Assembly: GCF_032248695.1 (NCBI RefSeq)
Contig: NZ_JAVHXC010000011.1
Coordinates: 24,065 to 88,064, forward strand
Origin: Dietzia sp032248695
GTDB lineage: Bacteria; Actinomycetota; Actinomycetes; Mycobacteriales; Mycobacteriaceae
DNA: 64,000 nucleotides
Direction of reading: 5' to 3'
The position numbers and the translations under genes were made by a program. The notes beneath the pieces are model-generated. The model made no database searches. It saw only the letters and a list, made by a program, of their open reading frames with translations, and was not told the DNA's origin. Positions 9,051 through 17,476 of this stretch are shown piece by piece. Numbering within the stretch: position 1 is the first letter of the stretch; each line of letters begins with the position of its first letter.

Positions 9051-10949
9051 ATGTCCTCCGCTGCCGGGTTCCGCCGCGTGCTCGCGCGGCCGCCCGTGAC
9101 GGACGCCGCCGTGGGTGCGGTCGTCGCGGGCGTCCTGCTGGCCGGGGTGGCGCGGCCGGGCTTCCCGCTGTTGCGGGACTGGGTGGCCACGCCGACGCCC
9201 CCGCTGTCGGACGCGGCGCTCGGGTTGGGCGAGTCGGCGGCGCGCGCGGTTCCGCAGGACGTGGCGGTCGTGTGGGCGACCCGGGGGCTGGACGCGGTCG
9301 GGCTGCCGGTGTGGCCGCTGACGGGCCTGCTCACGGCGGTGTTCTGCGCGTGGCTGGCGGTCGCGGCGGGCGCGCTCGTGCGGCGGGTGCTCCCCGCCGG
9401 CCGGGCCGCGGGGGCGTGGCTGCGCCTGCCGGCGGTGGTGGGCGCGGTGTGGAACCCGTTCGTGGTGGAGCGGCTGCTCCAGGGGCACTGGTCGCTGCTC
9501 GCGGGGGTCGCGGCGGTGGTGACGATGCCGGTGCTGCTCGCGCGCGGCCGGCCCCGGGTGGCGGCGGCGTGCGTGGCGCTGGCCGCCGCCGGGCTCACGC
9601 CGACGGGGTGGGTGCTGGCGGTCGTCGCGGCGGCGGTGGCACTGGCCTGCGGCTGGCGTGCTCAGGGCACCCGCCGGACCCGGGCCGCGGTCGCGCTGGC
9701 CGCTACAGCTGTGGTGACCGCCATGCCGTGGGTGCTGGCGACCGCCCTCACCGCGGCGGGCGACCGGGCCGGCGCCGGGCCGGGTGGGTCGGTCGGGTCG
9801 GCCGTCGTGGCCGGTGGGGGAGTGGACGCGGCCGCGGGGGTGGCCGCGTTCGCCGCCCGCGCCGAGCCGGGGATCGGGACGCTGGGCTCGGTCGTCGCGC
9901 TTGGCGGGATCTGGAACTCGCAGGCCGTGCCGCCCTCCAGGGCCACGTGGTGGGCGGCCGCCGCGCTGGTCGCGCTGCTGCTCGTGTGGGCGCTCGCGGC
10001 GCGGGGCCTGTGGCGGGCGCGGCGTGACCCCGTGGTGCGCGCGACGGTCCCCGCGGCCCTCGCCGTGTGGCTGCTCGTCGCCGCGGCCGCGACGGGCCCG
10101 GGCCTCGCGGTGATGGAGGCGCTGGTCACCGCCGTGCCGGGCGCGGGGTTGCTGCGCGACACCCAGAAGTTCGTGGCGCTGGCGCTGCCGGCCACGGTGC
10201 TCGCGCTGGCCTTCGCCGCCCGCGCGCTCGCCACCCGCGCACTCGCCGCCGGCGCCGTCCCTGCCCGGGCCCTGCCCGCGCGCGTGCGGCCGATCGCCGC
10301 CGGGGTGCTCGTCACCGCCGTGGCCGTGGCCGCCGTCCCGGACGCCCCGCGCGCCCTGTGGCAGCAGCTGCGGCCGGTGACCTACGGGCCGGGGTGGGCG
10401 GAGGTCGCGCGCCTCGTCGACGACCGCCCCGGGGATCTGTTGGTGCTGCCCGCCGGCTCGTTCCGCTCGACGCCGCTGTGGGCCGGCGGCCGGCCGGTCC
10501 TCGACCCCGCGCCGCGCCTTCTCGACACCCGGGTGCTCGTCCCCGGCGACCTGCTGGTGGCGGGGGAGGCGGCCACCGCCGTGCCCGGGGAGGGCGATCG
10601 CGCGCGCCGCGCCACCGAGGCGCTGCTCCGCGGCGCGGACCCGCGTGAGCTGGCGGGCCTGGGTGTGCGGTGGGTGCTCGACGAGCGCACGTCCGCCGGG
10701 CCCCGGGGCGCGGCGGCCGAGACCCTGACGGCGACGACGACGAGGTTCTCCGACCCCGAGCTGACCCTGCACGAGCTGGCCCCGCCGAACGGGCCGGGTG
10801 ACGCGGACGCCCGATGGGCGGCGGTGGCCGAACCGGCCGCTCCGGCGGGGGCCCGCGGGGCGGTACTGGCGGCGCACGCGCTGTGGCTGCTCACGCTGGC
10901 CGGCGCGGCGGTGGCTAGCGGCCGGCGCGCGCGTGGATCACGCCGCTGA
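9051..10949 (+). CDS. Large GT-C-like membrane protein (Rv0226c-like)
   Basis: A 632-residue polytopic protein. It has a first helix near residue 25, the segment VWNPFVVERLLQGHWSLLAG, further helices, a DTQKFVALALPATVLAL element near residue 370, a soluble part and a last C-terminal helix. Position (between a DUF3068/tmaT unit and a GT4/methyltransferase/aldehyde dehydrogenase run) matches M. tuberculosis Rv0226c as recalled. The K-F-hydrophobic element lies at nearly the same distance from the N-terminus as in AftD, so a GT-C glycosyltransferase role is plausible but unproven. The ATG at 9051 is preferred; upstream codons are antisense to the flippase. Its 3' end overlaps the next gene by 35 bases, tail to tail. 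Confidence 0.72.
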   Translation: MSSAAGFRRVLARPPVTDAAVGAVVAGVLLAGVARPGFPLLRDWVATPTPPLSDAALGLGESAARAVPQDVAVVWATRGLDAVGLPVWPLTGLLTAVFCAWLAVAAGALVRRVLPAGRAAGAWLRLPAVVGAVWNPFVVERLLQGHWSLLAGVAAVVTMPVLLARGRPRVAAACVALAAAGLTPTGWVLAVVAAAVALACGWRAQGTRRTRAAVALAATAVVTAMPWVLATALTAAGDRAGAGPGGSVGSAVVAGGGVDAAAGVAAFAARAEPGIGTLGSVVALGGIWNSQAVPPSRATWWAAAALVALLLVWALAARGLWRARRDPVVRATVPAALAVWLLVAAAATGPGLAVMEALVTAVPGAGLLRDTQKFVALALPATVLALAFAARALATRALAAGAVPARALPARVRPIAAGVLVTAVAVAAVPDAPRALWQQLRPVTYGPGWAEVARLVDDRPGDLLVLPAGSFRSTPLWAGGRPVLDPAPRLLDTRVLVPGDLLVAGEAATAVPGEGDRARRATEALLRGADPRELAGLGVRWVLDERTSAGPRGAAAETLTATTTRFSDPELTLHELAPPNGPGDADARWAAVAEPAAPAGARGAVLAAHALWLLTLAGAAVASGRRARGSRR

Positions 10950-12138
10950 CCCGCCGTCCCTCGGTGACGGCCGAGAGGACCTCCGCCATCGCCGCGCCGG
11001 TGGCGGGCCACGACATCCCCGCCGCCTTCCGGCGGGCGGCCTCACCCATCCGCTCCCGCAGGTCGGGGTCGGAGAGGAGACGGTCCGCGGCGAGGGTCAT
11101 GGCCGCGACGTCGTCCACGAGGAGGCCCGTCTCGCCGTCGTCGATCGAGTCGCGCAGCCCCGCGGCGTGGTGATAGCCGACGGTGGGGACCCCGTGCTGC
11201 GCGGCCTCGGACACCGCGAGGCCCCACCCCTCCTTGCGTGAGGGCATGAGGTGGACGGCGGCGCCGGCGAGGAGGCGGTGCTTGGTGGCCTCGTCGACGT
11301 GCCCGTGGAACACCACCCCGCCGGGGTCGAGCGGGCCGGCGTCGGCACCGGGGGCGACGACCGGCGCGGTGAGCCCGCGTTCGGCGGCGTACTCACGCAG
11401 CCGGTCGGCCCACCAGCCGCTGCCGATGACGTCCAGCACGAGCCCGGGCCTGCTCGCGCGGAGGGTGGCGAGCACGTCGAGCGCGTCTTCCACGTGCTTG
11501 TGCGGGACCAACCGGGAGAGCACGACCAGGTGGGGACCGTCGGCGCGGGTGTCGGGGCCGCCGGGGGCGATGCCGGCAGGCAGGGGGTCGAGGCCGTTGC
11601 GGACCACGGCGATGCGGTCGGGTGCGACGCCGAGCGTGGCGAGCTCCTCGGCAGAGGGGAGCGAGACGGTGACGTACTGGGACCGGGCGTGCACGCGCGG
11701 CGCCAGCCACGACTCGACCCACCACCCGATCCGCGCGACGAGCCACCCCGCGACCGGCCACTGCTCGCGGTGGATGTGGTGGACCAGCACCACGACGGGG
11801 GCGGTGGTGGCCAGGCGGGAGAAGAAGGGGACGCCGTTCTGGGTGTCGACGACGACGTCGGGCCGCCGCAGGGGCCCGAGCGGACCGAGGCCGAGCCGGC
11901 CGGACAGGATCGCCAGCAGAGCCCGGGGATAGACCGTGAACCGGCCGCCCGCGCGGCTGACACGCACGCCGCCGGAGGTGGTCGCGGAGCGGGCCGCGCC
12001 CCGGGAGCGTGAGGTCCGGTAGACGACGGTGTGGCCGGCGGCGGCGAGGCCGTCGGCGACGTGTTCGAGATAGCGCTCGCTGCCGCCGCCCTGCGGATGG
12101 GTGCTGTCGCGCCAGCACAACAGCAGGATTCGAGCCAC
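10915..12138 (-). CDS. GT4-family glycosyltransferase (Rv0225-like)
   Basis: A 407-residue cytoplasmic GT-B glycosyltransferase. The N-terminus ARILLLCWRDSTHPQGGGSE has the Gly-rich acceptor-side loop. The C-terminal half has the GT4 donor-side pattern: VVLSRLVPHKHVEDAL, the HGHVDEATKHRLL segment, then MPSRKEGWGLAVSEAAQHGVPTV, whose E-x7-E pair binds the nucleotide sugar. The family transfers sugars from NDP- or GDP-sugars; here a mannose- or arabinose-containing envelope glycolipid is likely but the donor cannot be told. It is divergent from the methyltransferase (56 bases) and converges on the membrane protein with a 35-base overlap. Confidence 0.85.
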   Translation of the reverse strand: MARILLLCWRDSTHPQGGGSERYLEHVADGLAAAGHTVVYRTSRSRGAARSATTSGGVRVSRAGGRFTVYPRALLAILSGRLGLGPLGPLRRPDVVVDTQNGVPFFSRLATTAPVVVLVHHIHREQWPVAGWLVARIGWWVESWLAPRVHARSQYVTVSLPSAEELATLGVAPDRIAVVRNGLDPLPAGIAPGGPDTRADGPHLVVLSRLVPHKHVEDALDVLATLRASRPGLVLDVIGSGWWADRLREYAAERGLTAPVVAPGADAGPLDPGGVVFHGHVDEATKHRLLAGAAVHLMPSRKEGWGLAVSEAAQHGVPTVGYHHAAGLRDSIDDGETGLLVDDVAAMTLAADRLLSDPDLRERMGEAARRKAAGMSWPATGAAMAEVLSAVTEGRRVSGVIHARAGR

Positions 12139-12181
12139 GCGGACACTGTACGCGGGGGGTCGGACGGCCCCGGACCGCCGG

Positions 12182-12187
12182 TATCGT
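12182..12187 (+). promoter_or_regulatory. -10 box TATCGT of a leaderless promoter
   Basis: TATCGT ends seven bases before the GTG at 12195, so transcription would begin at or next to the start codon. No Shine-Dalgarno sequence is visible. Confidence 0.5.
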
Positions 12188-12194
12188 CACCGCC

Positions 12195-13058
12195 GTGATC
12201 ACCGACCCCGTCCACCGTTCGCCGGCGCTGCGCCCGGTGGCCCGCCGCGCCACGCTCGGTCGTTCGCTCGGGCTGCTGCGCTCGTTCCCGCTCGAGCAGT
12301 CCGACCCGGACACCTTCTACTCCGGGCTCGCCCGCGACACCGTCGAGCTGGTCGCGGACCTGTGGGAGGGCGCCGGCGGCACCGGCGGCACCGGCGGCAC
12401 CGGCGGCGCGGTCGGCGGGGACGCGGCGGCCGCGGGTGCGGACGCGCGGCCCGGTCGCGCGCGGCTGCCCGGGCTCACGGTGCTCGACGTGGGCGGCGGG
12501 CCCGGCTACTTCTCCGACGCCTACGCCGCCGAGGGTGCGCGGTACGTGTCCGTGGAGCCCGACGTCGGGGAGATGTCCGCCGCCGGCCTCGACCAGACCG
12601 GGTCGATCCGCGGCAGCGGGATGTCCCTGCCCGTCCGCACCGACGCGGTGGACGTGTGCATCTCGAGCAATGTCGCCGAGCACGTGCCCGAGCCCTGGCG
12701 CATGGCCGAGGAGATGTGCCGGGTGACGCGACCGGGCGGCCTCGTCGTCGTCTCCTACACCCTCTGGTACGGCCCCTTCGGGGGCCACGAGATGGGGCTG
12801 ACCCACTACCTCGGCGGCGAGCGCGCGCGGCGGCTCTACGAACGGCGGCACGGCCACCCGCCCAAGAACGTCTACGGCGAGTCCCTGTTCGAGGTGGGCT
12901 GCGCCGACGGCCTGGCCTGGGCGCGCGGCACCGACTCCGCCGAGCTCCTCGCCGCGTTCCCCCGCTACCACCCGCGGTGGGCGTGGTGGCTGGTGCGCGT
13001 CCCCCTCGTGCGGGAGGTCCTCGTGTCGAATCTGGTGCTGGTGCTGCGCGCGAAGTAG
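12195..13058 (+). CDS. SAM-dependent methyltransferase (Rv0224c-like)
   Basis: A 287-residue class I methyltransferase. Motif I is VLDVGGGPGYFSDAYA, followed by YVSVEPDVGEM (acidic residue that holds the SAM ribose) and SSNVAEHVPEPWRMAEEMCRVTRPGGLVVVSY. The N-terminal ARRATLGRSLGLLRSFPLEQ-DPDTFY part resembles Rv0224c as recalled. Between it and motif I is a low-complexity insert made of Gly-Gly-Thr repeats (nine-base units GGCACCGGC around 12375-12410) and then Ala/Gly. The GTG start is set by the -10 box just upstream. The substrate is probably an envelope glycan or lipid made by the neighbouring genes. Confidence 0.82.
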   Translation: MITDPVHRSPALRPVARRATLGRSLGLLRSFPLEQSDPDTFYSGLARDTVELVADLWEGAGGTGGTGGTGGAVGGDAAAAGADARPGRARLPGLTVLDVGGGPGYFSDAYAAEGARYVSVEPDVGEMSAAGLDQTGSIRGSGMSLPVRTDAVDVCISSNVAEHVPEPWRMAEEMCRVTRPGGLVVVSYTLWYGPFGGHEMGLTHYLGGERARRLYERRHGHPPKNVYGESLFEVGCADGLAWARGTDSAELLAAFPRYHPRWAWWLVRVPLVREVLVSNLVLVLRAK

Positions 13059-13094
13059 CGCCCCACGGCGGGCCGGACCCTCGCTACAGTGAGG

Positions 13095-13108
13095 TGGAAC
13101 ACGTTCTT
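13095..13108 (+). promoter_or_regulatory. KstR-like operator before the aldehyde dehydrogenase
   Basis: TGGAACACGTTCTT fits T-nn-AAC-nn-GTT-nn-A, the published KstR motif, except for the last base. It lies six bases past a possible -10 (TACAGT, 13084-13089), so a bound repressor would cover the start of transcription. Confidence 0.55.
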
Positions 13109-13176
13109 GTTAGCTTCACTCCCGGTTGACGGGACGGTTCCCACCGCTCTTGTACCCCACCGCACGGAGGTCCCCC

Positions 13177-14649
13177 GTGGTCGTCGTCCATGACAAGCTC
13201 TTCTCCGGCACCCGCTGGACCGATCCCATCACCACCGGCGTCCTCGAGGTGACCTCGCCGGCCACCAACCAGGTCGTGGGCCGGGTCGCCGAGACCACCA
13301 CCGAGGACCTGGACGAGATGATCAGCCAGGCCCGCGACTCGTTCGAGTCCGGCGTGTGGCGGAACACGCCGCCCGCCGAGCGCGGCGCCCTGCTCGCCCG
13401 CGTCGCCGACATGCTCGAGGAGCGCCAGGCCGAGGTCTGCACGCTGCTGTCCCAGGAGATGGGCGCCCCCGCGAGCGCCGCGTCGATGATCCAGGTGACG
13501 CCCACGCTCGGTGTGCTGCGCTACTACTCGCGCCTGGCCGAGACCTTCCCGTGGTCCGAGGTGCGCCACGGCGACTTCGGCGCCTCGGTCGTCACCCGCC
13601 AGCCCGTCGGCGTGGTCGCCGCCATCACCGCCTGGAACGTCCCGCTCTACCTCAACACCGCCAAGCTCGCCCCGGCCCTGCTGTCCGGCAGCTCGGTCGT
13701 CCTCAAGCCGTCCTCGGCCACCCCGCTGTCCGCGCTGTGGCTCGCCGAGCTGTTCCGCGAGGCCGGCCTGCCCGAGGGTGTGCTGTCCGTGGTCACCGGC
13801 CCCAGCTCCGTGGGCGATCACCTGGTCTCCCACGCGGACGTCGACAAGATCTCGTTCACGGGGTCCACCGGGGTCGGCAAGCACATCGCCGGCATCGCCG
13901 CGCAGAGCCTCAAGCGGTGCTCGCTGGAGCTGGGCGGCAAGAGCGCGGCCATCGTGCTCGAGGACGCCGACCTGGCCTCCGCCGCCGGCACCATGGTCTT
14001 CTCCGCGCTGATGAACTCCGGCCAGGCGTGCGTGTCCCAGAACCGGATCCTCGCCCCGCGCTCGCGCTACGACGAGGTCGTCAACGCGCTGGTGGAGAAC
14101 GTCTCGCTCATGCCCGTCGGCGACCCCGCCGACGAGGGCACCGTGTTCGGCCCCCTGGCCAACCACAAGCAGAAGGCGACCGTCGAGGGCTACATCCGCA
14201 AGGGCCTCGAGGAGGGCGCCACCATAGCCTACGGCGGCGGCGAGGTCGAGGGCCTGCCCGAGCACGTGGCGGAGGGGGCCTTCGTCCAGCCGACCGTCTT
14301 CCGCGACGTGGACAACTCCATGACCATCGCCCAGGAGGAGATCTTCGGTCCCGTCCTGCAGGTCATCCCCTACGACACGGTCGACGACGCCGTGCGGATC
14401 GCCAACGACTCCGAGTTCGGCCTGGCCGGCGCGGTGTACTCGTCCGACCCGGACGCCGCGCTGGCCGTGGCCCAGCGCGTGCGTACCGGCACGATGGGTA
14501 TCAACTGGTACGCCTTCGACCCGAGCGCCCCGTTCGGCGGCTTCAAGAACTCGGGCCTCGGCCGGGAGAACGGTCCCGAGGGCCTGGAGGCGTTCTGCGA
14601 GCTGCAGAGCGTGCTCATGCCGTTCGGCTGGGAGCCGTCCGGCGACTGA
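13177..14649 (+). CDS. NAD(P)-dependent aldehyde dehydrogenase (Rv0223c-like)
   Basis: A 490-residue ALDH-superfamily enzyme that oxidises an aldehyde to a carboxylate. The core motifs are present: ITAWNVPLYLNTAKLAPAL, FTGSTGVGKHIA (cofactor loop), ELGGKSAAIVLEDADL with the general base E251, NSGQACVSQNRI with the nucleophile C285, and EEIFGPVLQVIPYD. GTG at 13177 has CGGAGG six bases upstream; the longer ORF has no such site. The gene ends the Rv0228-Rv0223c-like run. The KstR-like operator suggests expression with sterol or lipid catabolism genes. The substrate is unknown. Confidence 0.88.
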   Translation: MVVVHDKLFSGTRWTDPITTGVLEVTSPATNQVVGRVAETTTEDLDEMISQARDSFESGVWRNTPPAERGALLARVADMLEERQAEVCTLLSQEMGAPASAASMIQVTPTLGVLRYYSRLAETFPWSEVRHGDFGASVVTRQPVGVVAAITAWNVPLYLNTAKLAPALLSGSSVVLKPSSATPLSALWLAELFREAGLPEGVLSVVTGPSSVGDHLVSHADVDKISFTGSTGVGKHIAGIAAQSLKRCSLELGGKSAAIVLEDADLASAAGTMVFSALMNSGQACVSQNRILAPRSRYDEVVNALVENVSLMPVGDPADEGTVFGPLANHKQKATVEGYIRKGLEEGATIAYGGGEVEGLPEHVAEGAFVQPTVFRDVDNSMTIAQEEIFGPVLQVIPYDTVDDAVRIANDSEFGLAGAVYSSDPDAALAVAQRVRTGTMGINWYAFDPSAPFGGFKNSGLGRENGPEGLEAFCELQSVLMPFGWEPSGD

Positions 14650-14736
14650 CGCGAGCGGGCCGGCGGCGCCACACACGCGCGCCGCCGGCCCCCGGGTTCC
14701 GCGCGGTGATCGGCGGCGGATAGACCTCCGCCCTGA

Positions 14737-14742
14737 TATCCT
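14737..14742 (+). promoter_or_regulatory. -10 box TATCCT of the ABC-F leader transcript
   Basis: TGATATCCT is an extended -10 that ends seven bases before the ATG of a six-codon ORF at 14750. No convincing -35 is visible. Confidence 0.5.
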
Positions 14743-14749
14743 CCGCACC

Positions 14750-14770
14750 ATGGGTTCATTGGGTCTCTAG
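14750..14770 (+). CDS. Leaderless upstream peptide MGSLGL of the ABC-F gene
   Basis: ATG-GGT-TCA-TTG-GGT-CTC-TAG encodes six residues. Its ATG would be at the 5' end of the mRNA, given the -10 box at 14737-14742. Its stop codon touches the first base of a 17-base arm that can pair 50 bases further on. Short peptides like this control many ABC-F and Erm resistance genes by ribosome stalling. No direct evidence of translation can be seen. Confidence 0.5.
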   Translation: MGSLGL

Positions 14771-14853
14771 TACGGGACGCCACGTCGAGTCTTCTCCGTG
14801 GTGGGTCCTACGCACGTTCGGCAGGCGATTGCCGCTGACGTGAGGTCCCGTAC
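14770..14853 (+). promoter_or_regulatory. Candidate attenuator/translation-control leader of the ABC-F gene
   Basis: Arms 14770-14786 and 14837-14853 are complementary at 15 of 17 positions and enclose 50 bases. Three shorter hairpins follow: CGCGC/GCGCG at 14861-14880, GGTG/CACC at about 14899-14911, and CCGCG-AGA-CGCGG whose last bases run into the ribosome site GGAGAGGA (14921-14928). This nested layout between a tiny ORF and a resistance-type gene fits ribosome-mediated attenuation, but alternative folds were not calculated. Confidence 0.5.
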
Positions 14854-14936
14854 CGCAGTACGCGCCCCCCGAGGAGCGCGCACATCACCGCAGTCCGCTG
14901 GTGCCCCCACCGCGAGACGCGGAGAGGACACCGCCG

Positions 14937-16685
14937 ATGACCCGCCCACCCGAATCCCCGCGCCCCCGGACCATCTCCCCGGGGCGCCCCCACCGAGAAT
15001 GCTTCATCCGCGACGCCGTCGTGCGCTTCGCGGACCGGACCGTGCTCGACAGCGTGAACCTGACGGTGGGACCCGCCGACAGGCTCGCCGTGATCGGCGA
15101 CAACGGCTCCGGGAAGTCCACCCTCCTGCGAGTGCTCGCGGGAGCGCTCCCGATCTCCGCGGGGCGACGTCAGGTCCACCTCCCGGGAGGTCTCGCGACA
15201 GCCGAGCAGCGGCCCGAGTTCCCGCCGGGGACGCCCGTCGCCGGGGCGCTCGACATGATGTCGGCTGGTATCCGCCGGCTCGAGGCCGAGATGCGGGCGG
15301 TCGCCGAGGAGCTGGCGGACGCCGACGCCGGGGATCAGCCCCGGCTCCTCGACCGGTTGAGCGATCTGACCGACCGGTTCGAGGCCCGCGACGGTTACCA
15401 CTTCGACCAGCGGGTGGACGCCGCTCTCGACCAGCTGTCTCTCGGGCGACTCGAACGGAGCCGCCCGGTGCACTCGCTCTCAGGTGGGGAGACATCCCGC
15501 CTGGCACTCGCGGCGGCGCTGTCCTCGCGGGCCGAGCTCCTGTTGCTCGACGAACCGACCAACGACCTCGACGACGCGGGCATCACCTGGCTGGAGGGTC
15601 GGCTCGCGCACCATCGTGGGGCACTGGTCGTGGTGACCCACGATCGCGCATTCCTCGACCGGTTCGCGACCGACATCGTGTGCCTCGAGGACGGCGGACT
15701 GCGCCGTTACGGCAGCGGCTACAGCGGGTACCTCGCGGCCCGTGCCGCGGAGAGAAGGCGCCTGCTCGAGGAACGCGAGGCATGGAGCCGCGACCTAGCC
15801 CGGAACGAGGCGCTCGTCGCGGCGAACTCGTTCCGCCTCGCCGCGATCCCCCGCAAGCAGGAGCGGGCCGCCTTCGGGCACGGCGCCTTCCGCGCCCGAA
15901 GCCGTGACCACGGGGCGTCGAGCCGCATCGCGCAGGCGAAGGAGCGGGTCACGCGCCTCACGGCGAGACCGGCGCCGGCGCCGCCGGAACCGCTGGCGTT
16001 CACGCCCTCGTTCACGGAGGGCGCGGGGTCGGGGGACCGCGAGGGCGTCCACGGACCGCGGCGGATCCTCGCCGCAGCTACCGTCGCGTGCGGGATCGAC
16101 GGACGGGGGCCGCGCCTCAGCCTCGACTCCCTCACCGTCCACTCGGGCGACCGGTGGCTCATCTCCGGCCCCAACGGCGCAGGGAAGACGACACTGCTGC
16201 GGGTCCTCGCCGGCGAACACGACACGGACGAGGGAGCAGTCTGGCGACGCCCCGGGCTCCGTGTCGCGTGGCTCCGTCAGGGTCTCGACGCGGGTGTCGA
16301 CGGCGACCTGCTCGGCCGCTTCGCCCGCGCGACGGGCGCCCACCCCGAAGACGCCGCCCGGCTGCTGCTCGACCTGGGGCTCTTCTCCCCGCGCGACCTG
16401 GAGCTGAAGCCCCCGCAGCTCTCCGTGGGGCAGCGACGCCGACTCGAGCTCGCCGTCGCGGTCACCGTGCCGAGTGACGTCCTCCTGCTGGACGAGCCGA
16501 CGAACCACCTGGCTCCTGAGCTCGTCGAGCAACTGGAGACCGCGCTGGAGGGGTACAGCGGCGCGGTCCTCACCGTCACGCACGACCGGCGGTGGGAGCA
16601 GAACGCGATGCGCTCCCGCCGCCTACACCGGATGGAGGTGATGCCGGGCGGGCGGGTCCAGGTGCGGCCCGGGGCCGCGGCCTGA
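14937..16685 (+). CDS. ABC-F ribosome-protection ATPase (antibiotic-resistance type)
   Basis: A 582-residue protein with two ATPase domains and no membrane helices. Domain 1 has Walker A GDNGSGKST (54-62), signature LSGGE and Walker B LLLLDEPTNDLDD; domain 2 has GPNGAGKTT, LSVGQ and VLLLDEPTNHLAPE. The linker is Arg/Glu-rich and charged, as in the P-site interaction motif of ABC-F proteins. Domain 1 resembles actinobacterial Msr/TlrC/OleB-type proteins that dislodge macrolides, lincosamides or streptogramins from the ribosome. ATG at 14937 has GGAGAGGA eight bases before it; an in-frame GTG at 14901 lacks a site. The structured leader supports an inducible resistance role. The drug class cannot be read. 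Confidence 0.85.
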   Translation: MTRPPESPRPRTISPGRPHRECFIRDAVVRFADRTVLDSVNLTVGPADRLAVIGDNGSGKSTLLRVLAGALPISAGRRQVHLPGGLATAEQRPEFPPGTPVAGALDMMSAGIRRLEAEMRAVAEELADADAGDQPRLLDRLSDLTDRFEARDGYHFDQRVDAALDQLSLGRLERSRPVHSLSGGETSRLALAAALSSRAELLLLDEPTNDLDDAGITWLEGRLAHHRGALVVVTHDRAFLDRFATDIVCLEDGGLRRYGSGYSGYLAARAAERRRLLEEREAWSRDLARNEALVAANSFRLAAIPRKQERAAFGHGAFRARSRDHGASSRIAQAKERVTRLTARPAPAPPEPLAFTPSFTEGAGSGDREGVHGPRRILAAATVACGIDGRGPRLSLDSLTVHSGDRWLISGPNGAGKTTLLRVLAGEHDTDEGAVWRRPGLRVAWLRQGLDAGVDGDLLGRFARATGAHPEDAARLLLDLGLFSPRDLELKPPQLSVGQRRRLELAVAVTVPSDVLLLDEPTNHLAPELVEQLETALEGYSGAVLTVTHDRRWEQNAMRSRRLHRMEVMPGGRVQVRPGAAA

Positions 16686-16714
16686 CCTCGTCCGGCCGCG
16701 GCCGGGCCGCCCGG

Positions 16715-17377
16715 TCACTCCACGCGGTAGCCGACGCCCCGCACGGTCTGCACCTTGTTCTCGCCGATCTTGCGCCGCAGGGAACGGATGTAGACGTTGA
16801 CGATGTTGGAGCCCGGGTCGAAGTCCATGCCCCACACGCTCTCGAGGAGCTGCTCGCGGCTGATGGTCTCACCCTTGTTGCGCAGCAGCATCTCGAGCAG
16901 CGAGTACTCGCGGTTGGTGAGCTCCTGGATCCGGCCGTCCACCTCGACGCGGCGGGTGCGGATGTCCAGGCGCATACCGGCGTGCTCGAGGATGCCGGGA
17001 TCCTCCGTCGCCTCGTGCTCGCGCAGGCGAAGGCGGATACGGGCGAGCAGTTCCGGCACGCGGAAGGGCTTGACCATGTAGTCGTTGGCGCCGGACTCCA
17101 GGCCCTCGACGGTGTTCGACACGCTGTCGCGGGCCGTGAGGATGATGACGGGTGCACTGAACCCGCGGTCGCGGGCCTCACGCAGCAGCGTGAGGCCGTC
17201 GGTGTCCGGCAGTCCGATGTCGAGCAACATCAGGTCGATGTCGGAGATGGTCGACAGGATCGCACGCGCGCTCTCACCGTCCACCGCCTCGAGTGCGGTG
17301 TACTCGGCACCACCGAGTGCCTTGACCAAGACCGAGCGGATGAGGTCATCATCCTCCACGACGAGAACGTTCGTCAT
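16715..17377 (-). CDS. OmpR/PhoB-family response regulator
   Basis: A 220-residue two-component regulator. The receiver domain has the acidic pocket E8-D9-D10, phosphoacceptor D53 (LMLLDIGLPDTDG), T81 and K103 (MVKPF). A winged-helix DNA-binding domain (about 125-218) ends RRKIGENKVQTVRGVGYRVE. AAGGAGGGATGC precedes the ATG. It follows the sensor kinase with 99 bases between and is the last gene of a three-gene minus-strand operon. Its targets are unknown. Confidence 0.93.
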   Translation of the reverse strand: MTNVLVVEDDDLIRSVLVKALGGAEYTALEAVDGESARAILSTISDIDLMLLDIGLPDTDGLTLLREARDRGFSAPVIILTARDSVSNTVEGLESGANDYMVKPFRVPELLARIRLRLREHEATEDPGILEHAGMRLDIRTRRVEVDGRIQELTNREYSLLEMLLRNKGETISREQLLESVWGMDFDPGSNIVNVYIRSLRRKIGENKVQTVRGVGYRVE

Positions 17378-17476
17378 GCATCCCTCCTTCTCCGACTTCG
17401 GAGTATGTCACGAGGGCACCCCTGCTGGACGCTGCCGACCTCTCGTGTCCGCGGTTCGGCCCGGTACCGGTCCGGT

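Noticed and set aside
8907..10877. N-terminal extension of the flippase
   Set aside because: It is antisense to the gene at 9051-10949 and lacks membrane helices.
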